NCBI GenBank assembly: GCA_947567695.1
Contig: CANONT010000009.1
Span: forward strand, 1-42,404
From: an uncultured Clostridium sp.
GTDB lineage: Bacteria; Bacillota; Clostridia; TANB77; CAG-508
Direction of reading: 5' to 3'
DNA length: 42,404 nt
Shown here: one piece after another, positions 1-9,212 of the stretch
How positions within the stretch are numbered: position 1 is the stretch's first letter
How the letters are laid out: the number at the start of each line of letters is the position of its first letter
Made by a program: the position numbers and the translations under genes
Notes under the pieces: generated by a model
The model's input: the letters and a program-made list of their open reading frames with translations, nothing else
Databases searched by the model: none
What the model was told of the DNA's origin: nothing

Positions 1-194
1 ACAAAAAAATATAAAAATCCACGAAAATGTGTCTAAAAACTTGACATAGATCCACTTTAAAAATGCCATACTTTTTAGTACAGCAGATTTTGTATTTATA
101 TCATAAATTTTTATAAAAAAATACATACCTTATGAATTTTTTATCAATAAAGTATGCTTTTTTATTATAAATTAATTTGAATTCAAATCGTTTA

Positions 195-686
195 TCAAGC
201 AATTTTCACTTGGTGTCTACTTTGGAATCTTCCTTCTGGTATATCATGTAAGCAAATAGCTAGAGCTAAACTTAAACCTAGCTTCATAGATGCTTCAAAC
301 CCAGAACCAATTGCCAACCCCTCTGGAAAATTGTGAATTGCTAAACCAATTGACACAATAATTCCTGTTTTTAGTAAAGCATTATTTTTCTTTTTTAGCG
401 AAACATTATGATTAAATTTCTTTTCCACTAACAAATCACAGAAAATCATTGCTATAATCCCTACTACAATTCCTATTACTACATTTGTTATTGTACTAAT
501 CCCTAGTGCTTCTGGTATTAAGTCAAAACATATAACAGCCATCATTAATCCAGAAGCAAATGATAAAATGAAACTTAAAAATTTATTGGACTGTTTCTTT
601 AGAATTACTCCTATGATACCTCCTAATGTTGTACCAAATGTGCCAAAAAATAAACCTAACAGAGTGGTTTTTAATATACCTTCCAT
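195..686 (-). pseudogene. ZIP-family metal transporter, C-terminally truncated
   Basis: Membrane transporter of the ZIP (ZupT/GufA-like) family, which brings divalent metals such as zinc into the cytoplasm. The 163-residue product has hydrophobic segments at about 5-27, 35-55 and 65-85, and the two family metal-site helices: HNFPEG near residue 118 and HDIPEG near residue 147. Family members are about 230-270 residues and continue with two or three more helices after HDIPEG. Here the reading ends 11 residues later in an unrelated basic tail (RFQSRHQVKIA), so the last helices are missing. The break is abrupt, as expected from an insertion or deletion at about position 225, and no CGG codon lies near it. 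The start ATG at 686 follows an AGGAG-like site. It is probably non-functional; the family call is firm, the cause of truncation is inference. Confidence 0.75.
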
Positions 687-755
687 CCAAGCACTCCTTT
701 ACTAATTTGTTTATTTTAGTGTATTTTTTAAAAGCTTGTCTTATTCATAAAAAAA

Positions 756-806
756 TAAGCAAAATACCCTAACTACTATTTTCTAATAATTAGAGTATTT
801 TGCTAA
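756..806 (-). terminator. Rho-independent terminator after prfA
   Basis: A 17-bp stem (790-806 pairing with 756-772, one G-T pair) lies just past the prfA stop and is followed on the minus strand by a run of T (plus-strand A at 751-755). Confidence 0.8.
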
Positions 807-816
807 TTCTAAAAAA

Positions 817-1875
817 TTACTCTTCACCTTTTAATCTTTCTGCTCGATCCGCTGCAATTAAATTATCTATCATTTCATCAATATCACCATTTAGAAAATT
901 TTCCATTTGATAAACGCTCATTCCAATTCTATGGTCCGTAATTCTTCCTTGTGGATAATTATAAGTTCTAATCTTTTCACTTCTATCGCCTGAACCTACT
1001 TGTGTTTTTCTACTATTTGCTATTTCACTATCTTGCTTCTCTTTTTCTATCTCATATAGTTTAGTTCTAAGCATTTTCATGGCATTATCTTTATTTTGAA
1101 ATTGTGATCTTTCTGTTTGACATTCTACAACAATACCTGTTGGCTCATGAATTAATCTTACGGCTGATGAAGTTTTGTTAATGTGTTGTCCTCCTGCTCC
1201 TGAAGCTCTAAATACTTCCATTTTAATATCTGCTGGATTTATTTCTATTTCCACATCTTCTACTACTGGTAATACAGCAACCGTTGCCGTTGATGTATGA
1301 ATTCTCCCACTACTTTCTGTATCTGGAACTCTTTGTACTCTATGAACTCCACTTTCAAATTTTAGTCTACTATAAACGCCTTTCCCCGTAATCATAAAAG
1401 AAATTTCTTTATAGCCTCCTAATCCAGTTTCATTTTCATTTAAAACTTCTAGCTTCCAATGTCTTTTTTCTGCATACATCGTGTACATTCTAAATAAAGT
1501 ACCTGCAAATAAAGCTGCTTCTTCTCCTCCTGCTCCTGCCCTAATTTCACACATAATATTTTTGTCATCATCTGGATCCTTTGGAATTAACAAGATTTTT
1601 AATTCTTCTTCTATTTTTGGTAAATTTTCTTTCGCTTCATAAAATTCTACTTCTGCTAATTCCTTCATTTCTGGGTCTTGTAATAGTTCTTGTGCCTCCT
1701 CCATAGATGCTTTTACTTTTTTATATTCTCTAAACTTTAATACCACATCTTCTATACTTGCATGCTCTTTCATTAATTTTTGCCATTCTGATTGGTTTGC
1801 TATAATCTCTGGGTCTGCAATCAATTTTGTTAATTCTTCATACCTTTCTTCTACTGCTTGTAATTTTTCAAACAT
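817..1875 (-). CDS. prfA: Peptide chain release factor 1 (RF1)
   Basis: Recognises UAA and UAG stop codons in the ribosomal A site and triggers peptidyl-tRNA hydrolysis. The 352-residue protein has the usual length. The catalytic GGQ is at residues 228-230 in the context [11 protein letters not shown]. The stop-recognition loop carries PDT in the context [17 protein letters not shown], equivalent to the PxT motif that marks RF1 rather than RF2. An ATG two codons upstream (1881) is closer to the AGGAG site (3 nt); the ATG at 1875 has a normal 9-nt spacing and gives the standard MFEKL N-terminus, so it is chosen. Monocistronic with its own terminator downstream. Its presence shows UAA/UAG are used as ordinary stops, which matters for reading the CGG-UAA site in the AbrB-type gene at 37.7 kb. 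Confidence 0.97.
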   Translation of the reverse strand: MFEKLQAVEERYEELTKLIADPEIIANQSEWQKLMKEHASIEDVVLKFREYKKVKASMEEAQELLQDPEMKELAEVEFYEAKENLPKIEEELKILLIPKDPDDDKNIMCEIRAGAGGEEAALFAGTLFRMYTMYAEKRHWKLEVLNENETGLGGYKEISFMITGKGVYSRLKFESGVHRVQRVPDTESSGRIHTSTATVAVLPVVEDVEIEINPADIKMEVFRASGAGGQHINKTSSAVRLIHEPTGIVVECQTERSQFQNKDNAMKMLRTKLYEIEKEKQDSEIANSRKTQVGSGDRSEKIRTYNYPQGRITDHRIGMSVYQMENFLNGDIDEMIDNLIAADRAERLKGEE

Positions 1876-2000
1876 AACCATTCTCCTTCTTCTAAGTTAC
1901 TTTTGGTATTATACTACATTTTTCCAATTAGTTCAATAGAATTGCTTTCGTTTTACAAAACTGCATCTTGCTTTTCCTTTTATTTTCTTAATTTTTGTTT

Positions 2001-3926
2001 CTACATCTCTATCCAATTAAAGGCTAACCCCAATTCGTCTAAAAGCTTTTTTTCCCTATGCATACAAGTAAATATCATTACTTGGTGATTAGAAAATCTC
2101 TGTGCTATGTATCTTAAAATGTTTTTTAATCTTTCTGTATCATAATAAGCAAACGGCTCATCTAAAATAATTGGCATTTTTTCCTCCGATAAATCCTCTA
2201 CTAATGCAAGTCTTAAAGAAAGATATAATTGGTCAATGGTTCCTATGCTTAACCTAACTACTGGTATATAATTTCCGTTTTCTAATTCTACCACTAAGCC
2301 AGTATCATCATTTAATCTAACATTCGTATATTTTCCCTTCGTAATTTCTGCTATTGTTTTAGACAGTTCGCCTGTGAATTTAGGGGTTACTGTGTTTTTC
2401 ATACTTTCATAAGATTGATTTAAGACTTCTTTTGCTAAATTAATACTTTTTTCTAAATTTCTAAGACTCATCAATTTTTCCTTATTTTCAACTAGTTCTT
2501 CTTCTATCCTTGATAAATTTTCTAATTTAGGTTCTATATTTTTATAATCTAAATCTAAAGTATGTAATTCAACTTTTTTATTATTTAATTTATTTTCTAA
2601 CTTTTGTAATTCTATATTTATATTTTCTAATTTTATAAATTCATTTATTTTTCCTGTTTGTATTTTATTGCAATAATTATTTTTTATTTTTTCTTTTTCT
2701 AAATTTATTTTTAAAGTAAAATCTTTTTTTAATTGATTGATTTCTTCCTCTAATATTTCATTATTTTTCTCTAACAAATTTTCTTCCTGTTTTAAATTAT
2801 TAAGCTCAAATTCTACTTTTTCTAAGCTATTTTTCACCTTTATGTCCCTCTTTTTTGCTCTCTTTTTAGCCAGAACAGCAAACAGCAAAATACTTGAAAC
2901 CGTAAGAAAAGCGATTGCACATTTCCCATAAATATTAGAAAGAAAAGCAAGTTGCAAAATATTTACAAAAAATATTATTAATAAATAAATTATTATTTTT
3001 TTATTTAATTTATTTTTTTCCGAATTTATTTTTTTATTTTCTTCAAAATCACTTTTATGATTTAATTTGATTTCATTTATTTTATTTTTTATTACATTGA
3101 TTTTTGTGTTATTTTCGTCTTTTAAATTAATTTTTAAATTAATTTTTTCACTTTCTATTTTTTCATTTTCATTGATTAATTTTATTTCTTTTAAAAATTC
3201 ATTTTCATATTCTAAATTTTCTATTTCATTATTTAAATCATTTTTATTTTCTTCTATTTCATATTTTATATTTTCATATTTTTTTAGTTCTTGCTTTTCT
3301 TCTTCTAATTCTGTTATTTTTTTGCTAACTATATTAATTGGTCTCTCCCTAGACCTTTCGGTTCCTATTTCATCTAATCTACGTCTATCGATTCGATCCA
3401 TTGCTCTTTTAAAAGAAACATTATCATCTCCTGTTCCTACTAAATTAGCAATTTTTTGTATTAATATATTTTGCTCTTGTTTTCCCAATTTCACTTCTTC
3501 TTGATTAACAAGTATAGTAGATAAAAATAATGCTTCATCTACTTTTGTTTGTTCATAAAAGAACTCATTCCCTTTACTTTTATCAATATTAAATTCCTTT
3601 GAAATGTCTTCCATTTTTTCATTAAATATGTTAGGATTTTTCTTTCTAAAATCTCTAAATATTTCGTATTTCTCTTGATTGTCTAATTCATATTCTAATT
3701 TTCCAGAAAAATCTTCACCTGTCCATGGCATATATTTCTCATAATCTGATATTTCTCTCCCATTTTTATTTTTGGAAATTCCATAAAAACTATTAGTAAT
3801 AAATTTTAAAAGCGTAGATTTTCCAGTTTCGTTTTCTCCATAAATAATATTAATATTATTTCCAAAATTTATTTCTTTTTCTTTTAATTTTCCATAGGCA
3901 TTTATTTGCAATTTATTAATTTTCAA
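2001..3926 (-). CDS. yhaN: YhaN-like SbcC/Rad50-type ATPase
   Basis: SMC-like ATPase that with the YhaO nuclease subunit is expected to act on DNA ends, like SbcC with SbcD. The N-terminus carries Walker A GENETGKST at about residues 30-38. The C-terminus holds the ABC signature-like LSIGT and a Walker B LDEP (about residues 570-605). Between them lie long Lys/Glu-rich coiled coils. As in Bacillus YhaN, a pair of hydrophobic segments (about residues 305-350) interrupts the coiled coil, which suggests membrane association. Start choice: a GTG at 3935 overlaps the AGGAGG (3935-3940), whereas the TTG at 3926 sits 8 nt from it, so TTG is taken. The length of about 641 residues is shorter than Bacillus YhaN (about 960), mostly in the coiled coil. 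It lies 29 nt downstream of yhaO, forming an operon. Confidence 0.85.
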   Translation of the reverse strand: MKINKLQINAYGKLKEKEINFGNNINIIYGENETGKSTLLKFITNSFYGISKNKNGREISDYEKYMPWTGEDFSGKLEYELDNQEKYEIFRDFRKKNPNIFNEKMEDISKEFNIDKSKGNEFFYEQTKVDEALFLSTILVNQEEVKLGKQEQNILIQKIANLVGTGDDNVSFKRAMDRIDRRRLDEIGTERSRERPINIVSKKITELEEEKQELKKYENIKYEIEENKNDLNNEIENLEYENEFLKEIKLINENEKIESEKINLKINLKDENNTKINVIKNKINEIKLNHKSDFEENKKINSEKNKLNKKIIIYLLIIFFVNILQLAFLSNIYGKCAIAFLTVSSILLFAVLAKKRAKKRDIKVKNSLEKVEFELNNLKQEENLLEKNNEILEEEINQLKKDFTLKINLEKEKIKNNYCNKIQTGKINEFIKLENINIELQKLENKLNNKKVELHTLDLDYKNIEPKLENLSRIEEELVENKEKLMSLRNLEKSINLAKEVLNQSYESMKNTVTPKFTGELSKTIAEITKGKYTNVRLNDDTGLVVELENGNYIPVVRLSIGTIDQLYLSLRLALVEDLSEEKMPIILDEPFAYYDTERLKNILRYIAQRFSNHQVMIFTCMHREKKLLDELGLAFNWIEM

Positions 3927-3955
3927 AAAATGCACCTCCTTTTCCCTTTATGATT

Positions 3956-5032
3956 TCACTCTAATGCCTCTAGCCCTATTTCTACAGCTTTTTCTATTAT
4001 TTCTCTATCCTCTTGTGCCATCTCTGGCTGATTCAACTTTTCAAGCATTTGTTTTGCAAATAGCCCCTTTAGTGTATTTTCATTTGCCATCTTTTCCAAA
4101 TCATAAGCAATTTTGGTATGGTCTTTTAGTTTAATGATTCTTTCATTTTCTATATATTTTAGCAATTCGTATTTATTGATTTCAAAATTTCTATTCCCAG
4201 TTAAAATAATTTTAATATATTCCCTATTTGATATTTCTAATGCATTTATTTTTTCAATTAATTCTTCTTTTGACAAAGTATTAGTTACGTTTATCTCTAT
4301 TTCTTTAAATTCTTCCTCATCTAATGGCACAAATTCTAGTTCTACCTTTTTTCCCTTTTGTATTTCTCCTACTATCATACCATGTTCTCCTAATTCGTCA
4401 AATCCTAGGGAAATCGTGGAACCTGGATATACGATATGGGAACTATAATCTGGTTTGTGAATATGACCACAAGCAATATAGTCAAATTGTTTTTCTTGCA
4501 ACATTTTTCTTGCCATAGAATTATATTGCTTTTCTTCTATGGAAGCACCATCTAAAGTTCCATGAATCACTAAAATATTGATTTTGTTCAAATCGTTTAA
4601 TTGTAAAGATTCCATCCCTGAATCGGTACAATAAAAGTCACCAAATCCATAGCCATATATATTAATATCTTTACTTTCTATTTTTTCAATCTCATTCGAG
4701 AATATGGTTACATTTTGGCTCCAATCAAATTTGTTATAATAAGAATTTTTAATATAAGGATCATGATTTCCAGGACTAATGAATACTTGTGTGTTTGGGA
4801 TTTCTTTTAATAAATTATTGATATACTCAATGGTAGATAGTTTCACATATTGGTGTTCGTATAAATCGCCAGAAATAAATAAATATTCTATATTATTTTC
4901 TTTGATATATTCCATTACTTTTTTTAATACTTTTCGTTGTTCTAATCTTCGTAAATCTCCTAAAATATCTTTGTCTGATAGATTGATAAAAGGACTGTCA
5001 AAGTGCATGTCCGCTATGTGTACAAATTTCAT
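3956..5032 (-). CDS. yhaO: YhaO/SbcD-like DNA repair metallophosphoesterase
   Basis: Calcineurin-like metallophosphoesterase of the SbcD/Mre11 type, 358 residues, expected to be the nuclease subunit partnered with the YhaN-like ATPase encoded immediately downstream. All metal-binding motifs are visible in order: DMHFDSP (about residue 8), SGDLYEH (about 54), PGNHDP (about 88), VIHGTLDG (about 154) and CGHIHKPD (about 188). The region after about residue 260 is the capping or ATPase-binding part, ending in a helical, acidic tail. The start ATG at 5032 is preceded by a purine-rich AAGAAATGGAG site. First gene of a two-gene operon. The family is clear; the exact in vivo substrate cannot be read from sequence. 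Confidence 0.87.
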   Translation of the reverse strand: MKFVHIADMHFDSPFINLSDKDILGDLRRLEQRKVLKKVMEYIKENNIEYLFISGDLYEHQYVKLSTIEYINNLLKEIPNTQVFISPGNHDPYIKNSYYNKFDWSQNVTIFSNEIEKIESKDINIYGYGFGDFYCTDSGMESLQLNDLNKINILVIHGTLDGASIEEKQYNSMARKMLQEKQFDYIACGHIHKPDYSSHIVYPGSTISLGFDELGEHGMIVGEIQKGKKVELEFVPLDEEEFKEIEINVTNTLSKEELIEKINALEISNREYIKIILTGNRNFEINKYELLKYIENERIIKLKDHTKIAYDLEKMANENTLKGLFAKQMLEKLNQPEMAQEDREIIEKAVEIGLEALE

Positions 5033-5228
5033 TTTCTACTCCATTTCTTATTTATTCTAAAAAATATTCTACTATATTTTTTACTTTTTTGCAATAGTTT
5101 TTGCGAAAATTTTTTCGGTTTGTTCTCGTGGCTATTATATAACTATTTCTAATTTCTATCTTTCTTTTAAATATTTCTTAGTCATTTGTTTTATTGATAA
5201 ATAAGACCTGTCCCAAAAGCCATCAAAA

Positions 5229-5261
5229 AATTGCCAAAAAGATCCGTCCCCTTTGGCAATT
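5229..5261 (-). terminator. GGGGAC palindromic repeat acting as terminator
   Basis: Inverted repeat AATTGCCAAA / TTTGGCAATT (5229-5238 with 5252-5261) around a GGGGACGGATC centre, followed on the minus strand by TTTTTT. It lies 12 nt past the coupling-protein stop and can end that operon. The same sequence recurs, inverted, at 18339-18372 and, as a decayed copy, from 18411. Confidence 0.65.
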
Positions 5262-5272
5262 TCTCAGCAATT

Positions 5273-7301
5273 TTATTCATCGATTGGTCCAAATAATTCA
5301 TCAAATTTGGCTTCTAATTCTTTTTGTAAGTCGTACATATCGTCATCATTTTCTTGTGGTAACATCGGTGCATCTTCTTTGAAATCATCTAAATTTAAGG
5401 TTGATGACTCTTCTTTCATGGTCTGATTGATTTCTGATGTCGCTCCCATTACACTTTTTGCCTCTTCTTTTGGAGTAGTTGGTTCATCTCCAAATAAATC
5501 ATCTAATGATTCTACTTTTAAGTCTTGTGCTGCTTTTTCTTTATCATCTGTTTCTTCTACATAAGGATTATATGGATTATATTTTCTCCATACTCCTCTA
5601 TCTTTTTCTCCAATGTCATTATGGCTAATTTCTAGTGCTGCCATTTTCTTTGCCATTGGATGTTTAAAGTAGTAGAATTTTTTAGTTTTTACTGGTTTAA
5701 TTCCTTTCTCATATATGATACAGTCATCGTTATCCATTCTACGAAGTTCGTCTGGCGTCATTAAGGCTCTCGCCATTACTTGGTCTGATACAGATTTTCC
5801 TGTTTTCCAGTTCTGTCTATCACGATTAATTGAAATACTATCTCTTTCTATGGTTTTTTCTCCTAATGCCTTAGAGAAGTATTCTACAGTTTTATAAGAG
5901 TTACTTCCTAAAAATACGTGTGTATCACAGTTACCCATAATGGTTTCATAAGATTTCTCGTAAACTGCTTCTAATTGATCTATGTTTTGTAAGATAACAC
6001 TAAATGATATTTTCCTACTTCTTGAGGTTGATATTTTTTTGTCAAAGTCTGGTATTTTTCCTATATTGGCAAATTCGTCTAAGATGAAAAATGTTCTTTC
6101 TTGTAAGGCTCCTCCATTTAAGTCTGCATGGTCATATAATTGTTGTATCATCTGTGAGAAGAATATGGTTAATAAGAAGTCATAAGCTGTATGTGTATCA
6201 GATGATATAACATATACTGCTGTTTTCTTATCTCCTATTGCTTCAAAATCTATGGTATCTGTTGATGTTAATTCTGCTATTTCTTTTGAGTCAAATTTAC
6301 CTAGTTTTGATTGCAAGGAACTTAGGATAGAACCGTATGTTTTTTCTGGTGCAATTTCGATTGATTTATAATACATTCTAGCTGGATGGTCATAAGGCAA
6401 TTGACTGATTAATTCTGTTAGTAAGTTACTTCCGCCTTTGTTATTGGCTGCTCTTACTAATTCGGCACAGCTTGCTAAGTTTTGTTCTTCTTCTGGTCTT
6501 GTTGCAATTAAGTAATAGATTAATGCTTTTAGTAACATTTCTGCCATATCATCCCAATAAGGGTCTGATGTATTCGATTCTGACTTTTGCCCTTTGATTA
6601 CTGTATTGGCAATAACGTCAACGTCTAGTTCTGATGATATGTGCATTAATGGATTATATCCATCACTATATTGTGGTCTTACTAGATTTAATACTTTGAT
6701 TTCATATCCTTGCTCTTTTAAGTAGCCTGCTGTTCGGTCGTATAATTCTCCTTTTGGATCTGTGAATACATAGGAACCTAAGCATTGAAAGGCATTTGGA
6801 ATGGAGTAAGAAGCTGATTTACCAGAACCTGATCCGTCCAACTACTAATACGTTGACGTTTCCTCGTTTATCAACTGGTAAATAATTGTCCTCGGCTAAT
6901 ATGATTCCTTTGTTTCTACTTAATATTTGATATTGTTCTCCTCGCTGACTCCAATCACTTGAACCATGTTCTATGTCTGAATATTCATTTTTTGGTGCCG
7001 ATCTTACAAACCCTACAAAGAAAAATACAGAATAAAAGATAGTAACAACTAATAGGGCTGAAAAAAAGGTTCCTCCTGCTCCTTGTTCAAATACATTTCC
7101 TAATGTTTTTAACGGACTCATGATAGATGTTCCAAATGTTTGGATAAATACTTCTAAGTTCATTTTTCCTTCTAGCCCCGCCATGTGAGAGCTATACGCA
7201 TACGGCGAAACAAATACTATGGCTATAAATATCCATAGTATGGCAAATATTATAAAATTTTTTCTGTTTCTTCTAATTGCTCCTTCTATTTTGTAATGCA
7301 T
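5273..7301 (-). CDS. VirD4/TraG-type coupling protein, frame-interrupted at a CGG codon
   Basis: Type IV coupling protein ATPase (VirD4/TraG superfamily, the kind found in Firmicute conjugative elements), which feeds DNA-protein substrates to a transfer channel at the membrane. Residues 14-36 and about 82-103 are transmembrane. The soluble motor begins at NVLVVG and carries Walker B ILDEFANIG near residue 400; the C-terminal 110 residues are acidic and low in complexity. The zero frame stops after 160 codons (stop within 6819-6823). It contains CGG at 6836-6834, directly inside Walker A. Skipping the C gives VVGGSGSGKSAS and an uninterrupted 675-residue protein, the expected family length. 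So the gene is either a pseudogene, an assembly error, or is translated with a +1 shift at CGG; two other genes in the window have the same lesion. It is preceded by two small genes of the same cassette. No relaxase or other transfer gene is present. Confidence 0.85.
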
Positions 7302-7334
7302 AAAATCACCTACTCTTTTGTAATCAATGTTGGA

Positions 7335-7604
7335 TTATCTATCTTCTCCATCTTTTTGGTTTTCTTCTTTTTCTGTTAAAACTTTTCCTTTTTCATCTAT
7401 TCTTTTGACTACATTACCTTTTTCATCTAATACAGCTGTATGAGCATGTGCTGTTATAAGATCATGTGTTTCTAGTAGATTTTGCTCTTTTGGAACTCTT
7501 TTTTCTCCTGCTTCTTCAGAAGGTATCTGAATAGGCTCTCCTTTACCTAGCCAACATATTGTTGGTCCACATGCTATTTCAAAATTTTTATTTGATACAC
7601 TCAT
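7335..7604 (-). CDS. Hypothetical protein of the coupling-protein cassette
   Basis: I do not recognise this 89-residue soluble protein. It has no signal or membrane segment. The N-terminal half contains two Cys (CGPTIC) and a Trp. The C-terminal half is charged (VLDEKGNVVKRIDEKGK), with two repeats of an E-K-G turn followed by a Lys/Glu tail. A TAAGGAGGAAG site sits 5 nt before the ATG. It is 13 nt downstream of the preceding gene and 33 nt upstream of the coupling protein, so all three are probably co-transcribed. The CxxxxC pair could bind a metal, but two cysteines alone do not support that. Confidence 0.65.
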   Translation of the reverse strand: MSVSNKNFEIACGPTICWLGKGEPIQIPSEEAGEKRVPKEQNLLETHDLITAHAHTAVLDEKGNVVKRIDEKGKVLTEKEENQKDGEDR

Positions 7605-7617
7605 TTAAACTTCCTCC

Positions 7618-8136
7618 TTAAGATTCTTCTCTTATTTCAAATGCAAAATAAGATTTATATGGTTTTAACTTACATTTCCCTTTTACTTCATTTGTTTTTT
7701 CGTCAAAATATAAAACTGGTTTGACTTCTTCTGTAGTTTCTGGGTCAATGATAGATATTGGTCTCTTTAAATTAGGTGTGTATAAAAAGTCTTTATACTC
7801 ATATTCTTTTTCTGAATATAAAGTATCAAATTTTACTGGTAATGGCTTTTTTGTAATTTTTACTTTGTCATCTATTAATATGCCTGTATTAACGACTACT
7901 TTGTCTTGTCCAAATGACAAAATCACTAAAGAATTCCCTTGTGGCAATGGTCTGTCAACAAAAAAAGTTTTTTTCGTGTTGTCTCCTCTAATTTCTTCTG
8001 TATGGTCTAATCTTTCAATGGTAAATCGTGGACCTTCTTCTCTATATTCCTTTTCTGTTTCTGTTACTTGATAAATTACGGTATTTACATCTGCTGGATC
8101 TGTTATACTAAAGTGTTTGCCTTGTATAGTATCCAT
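7618..8136 (-). CDS. Hypothetical protein, first gene of the coupling-protein cassette
   Basis: Unknown 172-residue soluble protein, apparently beta-strand rich (alternating hydrophobic and charged residues, many Val/Ile/Thr) with no signal peptide or membrane helix. The upstream in-frame ATG at 8229 would add 31 residues with no good ribosome site. The ATG at 8136 has GGAGG at 7-nt spacing and is chosen. Two further genes follow on the same strand within 35 nt each, ending with the VirD4-like ATPase. The context suggests a conjugative-element accessory protein, which is inference only. Confidence 0.65.
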   Translation of the reverse strand: MDTIQGKHFSITDPADVNTVIYQVTETEKEYREEGPRFTIERLDHTEEIRGDNTKKTFFVDRPLPQGNSLVILSFGQDKVVVNTGILIDDKVKITKKPLPVKFDTLYSEKEYEYKDFLYTPNLKRPISIIDPETTEEVKPVLYFDEKTNEVKGKCKLKPYKSYFAFEIREES

Positions 8137-8246
8137 TTTTATTCCTCCATTTCTATGTTTACCAATCCATAGTTCGTCATTTGTTACAACACTATAATTA
8201 ATTATAGCGAAAAATAAGCATTTTGTCAATATAAAATTTATGTAAA

Positions 8247-9137
8247 TTATAAATTTTTCTGATTTCTAGGATTGAAACTTGATATTTTATTTAATTTTTC
8301 AAACATGATTCGTTCTTGTTCTGTCAATTGTTTCGGTACTACTACTTTAATTTCTGCAATTAGATCTCCTCTTGTGCCATTCCCATCTTTATAACCTTTT
8401 CCAGGAATTTTAATTCTTTCTCCACTTTGGATTCCTTGTGGTATATATATTTTAGTCTCATCATCAATCGATGTCACATTTGCCCTAGCTCCTAATGCTG
8501 CTTCCCATGGTGTTAACAATAAATCAGTATATAAATCGCATCCCTTCAACTTAAATGGTTTACTATCTTCTATATTTATTTTAATTAATAAATCTCCATT
8601 TTTCTCACCATTCTCACCTGGTCTACCTTGCCCTATTAAACGTATCTTTTCTCCATTTTTAATTCCTTGAGGAATGCTGACTGACAGATTTCTAATCTTT
8701 CCTTCTACATTTCTTAATGATATCGTTTTCTCCATTCCATAAAAAGCCTCTTGTATACTAACATTAATTTCTGTCTCGATATTTTCTCCTTTGCTAGCAA
8801 ATTTTTTGGTTCCTTTCTGTGTCTGTCTTTCGTCCTTTTCTACATTTCCTAAAAACAGATTGATAATGGTTCCCTTTTCTCCTTTTCCAGAAAATGCTTT
8901 TTGACTTTTTCTAAAACGGGAATTCCAAATCCTATCATATTTTTTCTTGGAAGCTGGAACAGATAATATTTTATAGGCTTCATTAATATCCTTTATTTTC
9001 TCTTCTGCTAGTTTATCTCCTATGTTTAAATCTGGATGATATTTTTTAGCAGCTTGTCTATATGCAACTTTTACTTCATCAATTGAAACATGACTCGTTT
9101 CTAAATCTAATATTTTGTAATAATTTTTAAAAACCAT
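8247..9137 (-). CDS. DnaJ-family co-chaperone, CbpA-like (no zinc finger)
   Basis: Hsp40 co-chaperone that stimulates DnaK ATPase and delivers clients. The J domain spans about residues 4-72 with the HPD signature (YHPDLN, about 36-38). A short Gly/Lys linker follows, then two DnaJ C-terminal beta domains (about 120-200 and 200-280) with the typical IPQGIKNGEKIRLIGQG and IPQGIQSGERIKIPGKG turns. The Cys-rich zinc finger of true DnaJ is absent, so this is the CbpA / type II class. Length 296. The ATG at 9146 abuts the AGGGAGG site; the ATG at 9137 has 9-nt spacing and is chosen. It is not linked here to dnaK or grpE. Confidence 0.88.
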   Translation of the reverse strand: MVFKNYYKILDLETSHVSIDEVKVAYRQAAKKYHPDLNIGDKLAEEKIKDINEAYKILSVPASKKKYDRIWNSRFRKSQKAFSGKGEKGTIINLFLGNVEKDERQTQKGTKKFASKGENIETEINVSIQEAFYGMEKTISLRNVEGKIRNLSVSIPQGIKNGEKIRLIGQGRPGENGEKNGDLLIKINIEDSKPFKLKGCDLYTDLLLTPWEAALGARANVTSIDDETKIYIPQGIQSGERIKIPGKGYKDGNGTRGDLIAEIKVVVPKQLTEQERIMFEKLNKISSFNPRNQKNL

Positions 9138-9186
9138 TTTTAACATCCTCCCTAAAAGGTATGTCTATTATATCACAAATAGAAAA

Positions 9187-9212
9187 AAAATCCATAGTTT
9201 TTATGGATTTTT
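9187..9212 (-). terminator. Terminator after ddl
   Basis: The hairpin AAAATCCATA / TATGGATTTT begins directly after the ddl stop and runs into a T tract on the minus strand. Confidence 0.7.

Noticed and set aside
1..194. Possible insertion-sequence remnant
   Set aside because: Only one end-like motif; no transposase fragment and no paired inverted end within the window.
2275..2277. Other CCG triplets on the plus strand within minus-strand genes (such as this one) as possible CGG codons
   Set aside because: They fall across codon boundaries (for example AAC GGA, ATC GGA, GAC GGA, ACG GAA, GCG GAA), so they are ordinary codons and not in-frame CGG.
3067..3504. Plus-strand 145-codon frame opposite yhaN
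   Set aside because: Shadow of the coiled-coil codons of yhaN on the other strand; no ribosome site, Ser/Phe-only composition.
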